In this document: positions 30,751 to 35,534 of the stretch, piece by piece
Layout of the letters: each line of letters begins with the position of its first letter
How positions within the stretch are numbered: the first letter of the stretch is position 1
Assembly: GCA_035707965.1 (NCBI GenBank)
Contig: DASSTJ010000053.1
Coordinates: 1 to 35,534, forward strand
DNA: 35,534 nucleotides
Origin: DASSTJ01 sp035707965
GTDB lineage: Bacteria; Actinomycetota; Actinomycetes; Actinomycetales; Angustibacteraceae
Reading direction: 5' to 3'
Notes under the pieces: model-generated
Database searches by the model: none
What the model saw: only the letters and a program-made list of their open reading frames with translations
What the model was told of the DNA's origin: nothing
Program-made: the position numbers and the translations under genes

Positions 30751-31791
30751 TCATGCGGAGCAGTAGCGTGCGACGGCTTGCGCGATCCGGGCCAGGCCGA
30801 TGTCGTCCGGGACGGTGATCCGCACGCAGCCAGGGACGCCTAACGGGCGGCCGGGGCGGATCGCAACACCGGCGTCTTGCGCGCAGGAGACGAAGCGGCC
30901 TTCTTCGACGTGGGGAACGAGGACGAAGTTGGCCTCCGAGGGGACCGGCTTGAGGCCGTGCTGTTCCAGAACGGCGATCAGCCGACCGCGGTTGCGGATC
31001 GTGGCCTCGCGCACCGCTTGGTAGTGCTCGGTGCCCTCGAGCGCCGCCTGCGCAGCGGCCTGCGCGAGGGTGTTGACGGAGAAGGGGGGCCGAATGGCTC
31101 GCAAGACGTCGAGCACGTGGGTGCCGCCGACGAGATAGCCGATCCGAGCGCCGGCCAGGCCGTACAGCTTGGAGAGGGTGCGTAGCACGAGCAGCTTGCC
31201 CGACGCCGCGAGCGGGATCGAGGACTGCACGTCGGCGAAGTCGACATAGGCCTCGTCGACCACCACGATGTCTGCACGACTGCGTTGTGCGAAGTCGGCC
31301 ACTTGCGAGATCGAGAGTGCAGTGCCGGTGGGGTTGTGGGGGTTGACGATGTACGCCAGGTTCGCCTCGACGTGCGCCATCGCATCGAGATCGTGGCGCC
31401 ATTCGACCGTGGGGACCTGGCGGACGACAGCGCCTGCGACCCGGGCGGCGATGACGTCGAGCTGGTAGGCAGGGTCGGCGCAGACAACGGAGCCACCGTT
31501 CGCCGCGAAGGCCCACGTGAGCAGGTAGATCAGCTCGTCTGAACCGTTCCCGACCAGCACCTGCTCGGGCGATAGGCGATGACGTCGAGCGATGGTGTCC
31601 CTCAACCGCGAGGCCAACGGGTCCGGGTAGCGATGTATCACCTCGGCGGCTTGCATCACGGACCTGACCACCGCAGGGTCGACCCCGAAGGGCGACTCGT
31701 TCGATGCGAGCAGCCCGGACTCGTCTGCCTGGTGACTCCCCGGTCGGTAGGGAGTGAGACCATCCAGCCACGGTCGCGGACGGACTCTCAT
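30751..31791 (-). CDS. HisC-like class I PLP aminotransferase
   Basis: This 346-residue enzyme has the fold-type I aminotransferase pattern of the histidinol-phosphate aminotransferase group: LLASNESPFG (27-36), VGNGSDELIYLL (80-91), NPHNPTG (150-156), VVDEAYVDF (177-185), the PLP lysine Lys208 in RTLSKLYGLAGARIGYL and a substrate-carboxylate arginine near the end in CVRITV. No histidine biosynthesis genes are nearby. Its ATG overlaps the hydrolase stop (ATGA), so it works in the catabolic operon, perhaps removing or adding an amino group on the imported compound. The protein is on the short side but has all motifs. Confidence 0.9.
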   Translation of the reverse strand: MRVRPRPWLDGLTPYRPGSHQADESGLLASNESPFGVDPAVVRSVMQAAEVIHRYPDPLASRLRDTIARRHRLSPEQVLVGNGSDELIYLLTWAFAANGGSVVCADPAYQLDVIAARVAGAVVRQVPTVEWRHDLDAMAHVEANLAYIVNPHNPTGTALSISQVADFAQRSRADIVVVDEAYVDFADVQSSIPLAASGKLLVLRTLSKLYGLAGARIGYLVGGTHVLDVLRAIRPPFSVNTLAQAAAQAALEGTEHYQAVREATIRNRGRLIAVLEQHGLKPVPSEANFVLVPHVEEGRFVSCAQDAGVAIRPGRPLGVPGCVRITVPDDIGLARIAQAVARYCSA

Positions 31792-32840
31792 GCGTCGGCC
31801 GAGTCGCCGGCGGCTAGCGGCGCTCGATCCATCACGGCCAGAGCGCGGAGTCCCGCCCCTTGAGCCCAGGGCGAGGGCTCGCATCCGAAGGCGCGATAGC
31901 CGTTGATCTCCCACGCCGGCAGGATGTCGGCGCTGACGCCAGTCACCAAGCCGTCGACCGCGATGGAAGCCATGACCGCGTCCTCGGCCTTTGCGAGCAC
32001 CTCCGTGGGAGCCGTCCAGACGCCAGTGAGTCGGGCGTGCCGAGCCCCGGCGACGAAGAACGCGGCAGTCGACGTCTCCTGCGGCGCCAGTTCGTCGTCG
32101 AGGACCGCCGCCCAGTTCCCGCTGGCCGCCTGGGTGGCGGCAAGCCGGTCGAGCATCCGCGCGGCGTGATCCTCGAGCTCTGCCACGTGCTGGCGGCCCG
32201 CCGGGTCAGAGTCATCGAGCTCGGCGAGGAGGTCGAGGGTCCCGAGCAGCGCCCATCCGATGCCCCGCGACCAAGCGATGGCGTTGTTCCGCTCGACCGT
32301 GTCGTCGTACCACTGGGCCCAGCCCGTAGGGCAGGCGAGGACGTCGATTCCGCGGAGTGCCATCTCTGCCGCGGCCCGGACTCGTGCTGGTTCGTGCCGC
32401 CAGACCCCGAGCGCCGCCATGGCGGGCGGCAGGTGGTACAGCGCGTCGATGCAGAAACCGAACCGGAAGGCCGGCCTCTGCGGCTCCAGCGCGGGCAAGC
32501 CGCAGGGCAGCGTGGGGAGCCGGTCGACACTGGCCACGAACCGATCGACTGCGCGACTCTGCAACGCGCCCGAGCGCGCCAGGCTCATGATCGCCAGCCC
32601 TGGCGCGAGGACGTCATCGAAGTTGTCCGGCGCCGTCGCTGCCCAGTGCTCCAGCTGCTCGATCACGCTGTCGCGAGCCATGGGCGCCAGGGAAACCGGC
32701 GCCGCCAGAAGCCCGTCCACGGCGATGGCGTCGCCCCAGTACCAGGCATAGTGCCGCCACCGGAGGGTGCGCTCGATGACGAGCCTGTGTCGCGCGGAGA
32801 TGTCATCCACCGTGACTGAGGTTGCTGCGCCGCCTCTCAC
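31788..32840 (-). CDS. Glycoside hydrolase of the GH88/GH105-like type
   Basis: This 350-residue (alpha/alpha)6-barrel-like protein has motifs of unsaturated glucuronyl or rhamnogalacturonyl hydrolases: YAWYWGD (31-37), FCIDALYHLPPAM with Asp132, WAQWYDD with Asp179 and Asp180, NAIAWSRGIGWALLG (186-200), QETSTAAFFVAG (254-265) and EPSPWAQGAGLRAL. The two aspartate sites would match the acid and water-activating residues of YteR-type enzymes. There is no signal peptide, so it acts inside the cell on an imported molecule. GTG 32840 overlaps the permease stop as GTGA. Family members split unsaturated sugar ends left by polysaccharide lyases; that an NCS1 permease supplies the substrate would be unusual. 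Confidence 0.8.
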   Translation of the reverse strand: MRGGAATSVTVDDISARHRLVIERTLRWRHYAWYWGDAIAVDGLLAAPVSLAPMARDSVIEQLEHWAATAPDNFDDVLAPGLAIMSLARSGALQSRAVDRFVASVDRLPTLPCGLPALEPQRPAFRFGFCIDALYHLPPAMAALGVWRHEPARVRAAAEMALRGIDVLACPTGWAQWYDDTVERNNAIAWSRGIGWALLGTLDLLAELDDSDPAGRQHVAELEDHAARMLDRLAATQAASGNWAAVLDDELAPQETSTAAFFVAGARHARLTGVWTAPTEVLAKAEDAVMASIAVDGLVTGVSADILPAWEINGYRAFGCEPSPWAQGAGLRALAVMDRAPLAAGDSADA

Positions 32841-34273
32841 GCCGGTACGTCCTCGGCCGCGATGGTGTGAGCTGGCGCACGGTTGGTGCGCAGCGCCCAG
32901 GGGATGTAGACCAAGGCAGTGACCACCAGCCCGACGATCCAGGACACGTCCGCTCCACCCAGCGCCTTGGTGATCGGCCCCGTGTACAACGTCTGCGCCA
33001 GGAACGGAATCTGCACGACGATCCCCACGGCATAGGAGACGAGTGCAGTCACGTTCCAGCGGCCGTATCGGCCGTCGGGGTCGTACAGCGCCGGGATGTC
33101 GAACTTCTCCTTGGAGATGAGGTAGTAGTCCGCGAGGTTGATGGCGCTCCACGGCGTGAACACCATGAGGATCAGCAACACGAAGTTCTTGAAGTTGTCC
33201 AGGAAGTCGGCGCTGGCCAGCAGCGCGACGGCGACGGCGAACAACATCAGCGCGCTGATAGCCAGAACCCGCGTCCTGCGGGTCACCTGAGCGCTGCGGG
33301 TGAAGGCGCTGGAGATCGTCAGGCCGCACATGAACCCGCCGTAGGCGTTCAGGGTGTTCGCAGTGAGCTTGCCGACCACCACTACCGCATAGATGACGAC
33401 CGCGATGCCGGCCGGGCCGGCGAGCTCCCCGAGGTAGCCAACCTGGTTTGGCAGGAAGGCATCGCCCGCCACAGCAGCGATCAGGACACCTATGGTCATC
33501 GCCACTTGCGCTCCCAGGACGCTACCGAGAAATGTCGTGGCGAAGACCTTCCGGCCGTCGGTGTTGGACGGCAGGTAACGGGAGTAGTCGGCGACGTACG
33601 GGCCGAAGGTCAGCTGCCAGCCAGCGCTGAGCGAGACCGCCAGCAGGAAGGTGGTCATCTCGAACGCCTGCGGGCCGATGGCTGCTGACACGTCATGGGT
33701 GGCGAACAGTCTGATCAGCAGGTAGACGAAGCCCACCGCACCGACGACCGTGGAGATCCTCCCCACCGTGTGGATCAAGCGGTAGCCGACGATCGCCACC
33801 ACCGCCGTCAGCGCACCGAAGATCAGGATCCCGATGCTAGGAGCGCTGACCCCGAGCAGCTTGTTGATTGCCTGGCCAGACAGGACAGTGCCCGTGGCGG
33901 CAAACCCGACGTACATCAGGATCACCAGCACCAGCGGTACGACGGCGCCGTACACGCCGAACTGAGCACGGCTCGAGATCATCTGCGGCAGGCCCAGACC
34001 GGGGCCTTGTGCTGAGTGCAGCGCCATCACGATGCCGCCGACGATGTTGCCTACCAGCAGGCCGACGATCGCCCAGATCGCGTCGGCGCCGAAGACCACC
34101 GCCAGAGCGCCGTCCACCAGTGCAGTGATCTGGATGTTGGTGCCGAACCACAGTGTGAACTGGCTGACGGGCGAGCCGTATCTCTCCCGCTCGGGGATGT
34201 AGTCGATCGCTCGACGCTCGATCTCCAGGCTTGCTGAAGCCTGAACGGTTGCTGCTTGGGCCGTCTCCGCCAT
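32837..34273 (-). CDS. NCS1-family permease (nucleobase/cytosine/allantoin type)
   Basis: The 478-residue transporter has about twelve membrane helices. The N-terminus IDYIPERERYGSPVSQFTLW with FGTNIQITALVDGAL is typical of the NCS1 family, as are GPGLGLPQMISSRAQFGVYG, DYSRYLP and FTPWSAINLADYYLI. NCS1 proteins import nucleobases, hydantoins, allantoin, thiamine precursors or related nitrogen compounds with protons or sodium. ATG 34273 has a strong AGGAGG site. It is the first gene of an operon with the hydrolase and the aminotransferase, 107 bases downstream of a perfect palindrome. The substrate is open; none of the usual nucleobase deaminase or allantoinase genes accompanies it. Confidence 0.92.
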   Translation of the reverse strand: MAETAQAATVQASASLEIERRAIDYIPERERYGSPVSQFTLWFGTNIQITALVDGALAVVFGADAIWAIVGLLVGNIVGGIVMALHSAQGPGLGLPQMISSRAQFGVYGAVVPLVLVILMYVGFAATGTVLSGQAINKLLGVSAPSIGILIFGALTAVVAIVGYRLIHTVGRISTVVGAVGFVYLLIRLFATHDVSAAIGPQAFEMTTFLLAVSLSAGWQLTFGPYVADYSRYLPSNTDGRKVFATTFLGSVLGAQVAMTIGVLIAAVAGDAFLPNQVGYLGELAGPAGIAVVIYAVVVVGKLTANTLNAYGGFMCGLTISSAFTRSAQVTRRTRVLAISALMLFAVAVALLASADFLDNFKNFVLLILMVFTPWSAINLADYYLISKEKFDIPALYDPDGRYGRWNVTALVSYAVGIVVQIPFLAQTLYTGPITKALGGADVSWIVGLVVTALVYIPWALRTNRAPAHTIAAEDVPA

Positions 34274-34290
34274 GACGCCTCCTGTGGCTT

Positions 34291-34314
34291 GCTCACTGTG
34301 GCCGCGCTGTGAGC
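34291..34314. promoter_or_regulatory. Second inverted repeat in the leader of the permease operon
   Basis: GCTCAC (34291-34296) and GTGAGC (34309-34314) are perfect inverted arms with a 12-base gap, 18-41 bases upstream of the permease ATG. This may be an accessory operator or an RNA stem near the ribosome site. Confidence 0.35.
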
Positions 34315-34379
34315 TCCGTGGTCTCGGCCTCGATCAGACCGCATCCAGGGGGGTAAGGCCAGGGCCGATCAACGGCGTG

Positions 34380-34399
34380 CGGTCCCATATATGGGACCG
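34380..34399. promoter_or_regulatory. Perfect 20-bp palindrome, candidate IclR operator
   Basis: CGGTCCCATATATGGGACCG reads the same on both strands. It begins directly after the stop codon of the iclR-like gene and lies 107 bases before the permease start. IclR-family sites are AT-centred dyads of this size. With outer arms GCGTG and CACGC the symmetry extends to 34375-34407, so it could also fold as a terminator for the regulator gene. Confidence 0.75.
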
Positions 34400-35269
34400 T
34401 CACGCGGAGGAGGACGCCTGGGTGCTGACGCGCTGCCCGTGAATCCTCGACGTGAGAGCGTCTGCCGCGTGACGCACACGCGTAGCCACGGAGTTCCACG
34501 TCTCCGGAGGACGGGACTCGGTGGCGAAGCTGACTCCCACGGCGGCGAGCGGTCGGCCAGCGTGGTCGTGCACCGATGCGGCTACACACGTGACGCCTTC
34601 CGTGGTCAGATCGCTCTCCAGGCTGTATCCCCGTTCGCGGTCAACGCGAAGCGCCCGATGCAGCTCGCTGAGGGTTGCGATCCCGCGATCCGTTCGGATC
34701 ACGAAAGACTGCGCCGTTGGGTACAGGGCCCGCAGCTGGTTCCGTGGCAGGTACGCCAGTATGGCGCGGCCCACGGCCGTCAGATGAGCTGGCAGGCGGA
34801 CTCCGACGTCCGTGATCAGCTGGGGCGAATGTCCCCGGGGCACGTGCTTGACGAGGTAGAGCGCCTCATTGCCATGCAGCACGGCCAAGTGAGACGTGAT
34901 GTCGAGCTGCCTGGACAAGCGGTCGAGGACCGGACGGCCGAGCCGTTGCAACGGTTCGGCTCGCAGATAGGCGGAACCAACCTCGAAGGCTGCTACGCCA
35001 AGCCCCCAGGCTCTCTCCTCCGGGAAGTGGGAGACGAAGCCGAGTTCCAACATGTCGGCCAGCATGGGGTACAACGTCTGCTTGGGAACATCGCAGCTCT
35101 CGGCGATCACGGTCGCTGGTACCGGCTGCGCCCGACCAGCCAGATACGTGAGCACCCGAAGCACTCGCAACGTCGAACGCCTCGATGGCGCAGCAGCGAC
35201 CACAGGAGGGCACGCTATCCCAGCGCGCTCCTGACCACGCTCTCTTGTCGCCCCCGCGGCGGCCCACAC
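34400..35269 (-). CDS. IclR-family transcriptional regulator
   Basis: The product is up to 289 residues long. A winged helix-turn-helix (about 33-90; TLRVLRVLTYLAGRAQPVPA, then CDVPKQTLYPMLADMLELGF) is followed by the IclR effector-binding domain, with YLVKHVPRGH, LPAHLTAVGRAILAYLP, RGYSLESDLTTEGVTCVAA and PLAAVGVSF. Such regulators sense a small pathway molecule and repress or activate a neighbouring catabolic operon. The operon here is the permease-hydrolase-aminotransferase set just downstream, with the 20-bp palindrome between. The start is uncertain: GTG 35269 gives the longest product, but the first 28 residues look non-conserved and a later GTG near 35203 would also keep the whole HTH. 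Confidence 0.92.
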   Translation of the reverse strand: MWAAAGATRERGQERAGIACPPVVAAAPSRRSTLRVLRVLTYLAGRAQPVPATVIAESCDVPKQTLYPMLADMLELGFVSHFPEERAWGLGVAAFEVGSAYLRAEPLQRLGRPVLDRLSRQLDITSHLAVLHGNEALYLVKHVPRGHSPQLITDVGVRLPAHLTAVGRAILAYLPRNQLRALYPTAQSFVIRTDRGIATLSELHRALRVDRERGYSLESDLTTEGVTCVAASVHDHAGRPLAAVGVSFATESRPPETWNSVATRVRHAADALTSRIHGQRVSTQASSSA

Positions 35270-35317
35270 CTGGGGGTGGCCGGCCGGCTCAAGGGTCTGC
35301 AGAGGCAGCGGAACACG

Positions 35318-35534
35318 TCAGGCTGAGGCGCCCTCCGTGGAGGGGATGAACTCGCCGTTCGTGTTCGCGGCTGTCGGATAGGCGTCTCGGTAGCACTGCT
35401 CGACGCGGCCGAAGTACTCCTGCATGCGGGTGAGGTTCTCCCGCACGTCGCCGTCGGGTTCCAAGCCCAGGAGGGCCCGTCCGGCGACCTCCTGGTAGCG
35501 GTGCACGGTGCGCAGACTGTCCTCGTGAATGGCC
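35318..35534 (-). CDS. C-terminal end of an unrecognised protein
   Basis: On the minus strand a frame is open from the window edge to a TGA at 35318-35320 and gives about 71 residues. The readable part is hydrophilic and helical, for example VHRYQEVAGRALLGLEPDGD and LTRMQEYFGRVEQCYRDAYP, and ends in FIPSTEGASA. I do not recognise the family. It lies 48 bases upstream of the iclR-like gene on the same strand, so the two may be co-transcribed, and it could belong to the same catabolic cluster. Confidence 0.55.
   Translation of the reverse strand, partial: AIHEDSLRTVHRYQEVAGRALLGLEPDGDVRENLTRMQEYFGRVEQCYRDAYPTAANTNGEFIPSTEGASA

Noticed and set aside
30751..31791. Histidine biosynthesis role for the HisC-like aminotransferase
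   Set aside because: No other his gene is present and it is translationally coupled to a glycosidase and a permease.
1..35534. CRISPR arrays, tRNA or rRNA genes, complete insertion sequences, attachment sites, replication origin
   Set aside because: I looked for regularly spaced repeats, cloverleaf ends and terminal inverted repeats and saw none; only the IS3 scrap remains.

Overview
The window is uniformly GC-rich (about 70 %) with dense, overlapping genes, many GTG starts, leaderless-looking promoters and strong GC-rich hairpins. Together with an LldD2-type lactate dehydrogenase, a Fur-catalase pair and a PAS-GAF-PP2C phosphatase, this points to an actinobacterium. A cytoplasmic chemoreceptor behind a FliA-like promoter suggests it is motile. 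I cannot fix the genus.

Layout. 1-8064 (+): a branched-chain-type ABC importer (end of the binding protein, then LivG, LivF, LivH, LivM) translationally coupled to an amidase and a 4-hydroxybenzoate 3-hydroxylase (PobA), then an FMN-dependent lactate dehydrogenase. This looks like uptake and opening steps for an aromatic amide or ester-like compound. 8211-17151: a signalling stretch with a dual GGDEF-EAL c-di-GMP enzyme, a decayed SDR gene, an alpha/beta hydrolase, an ECF sigma factor with a membrane-anchored partner, a soluble methyl-accepting protein, an orphan FetB-like permease (-) and a PAS-GAF-PP2C phosphatase. 17219-21430: a Fur regulator with catalase, then PsuK-PsuG for pseudouridine breakdown. 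21453-26189 (-): an EAL protein, an HTH-TPR regulator, a 48-residue secreted peptide ending in GPGCCK, a cysteine synthase-rhodanese fusion and a small His/Cys protein. 26543-30572 (+): a KimA-type potassium transporter coupled to a short KdpD-like kinase and a KdpE-like regulator. 30586-30723: an IS3-type transposase scrap. 30751-35534 (-): an IclR regulator facing a perfect 20-bp palindrome, then an NCS1 permease, a GH88/105-like hydrolase and a class I aminotransferase as one overlapping operon.

The best candidates for something undescribed are: (i) the small secreted peptide beside an HTH-TPR regulator, which has the shape of a peptide quorum-sensing (RRNPP-like) cassette but in an actinobacterium; (ii) the KimA/KdpD/KdpE module with three CGTCAA boxes in its promoter and no Kdp ATPase; and (iii) the palindrome-controlled permease-glycosidase-aminotransferase operon, whose substrate is not predictable from known pathways.

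All calls rest on reading motifs by eye. No database search or structure prediction was run.
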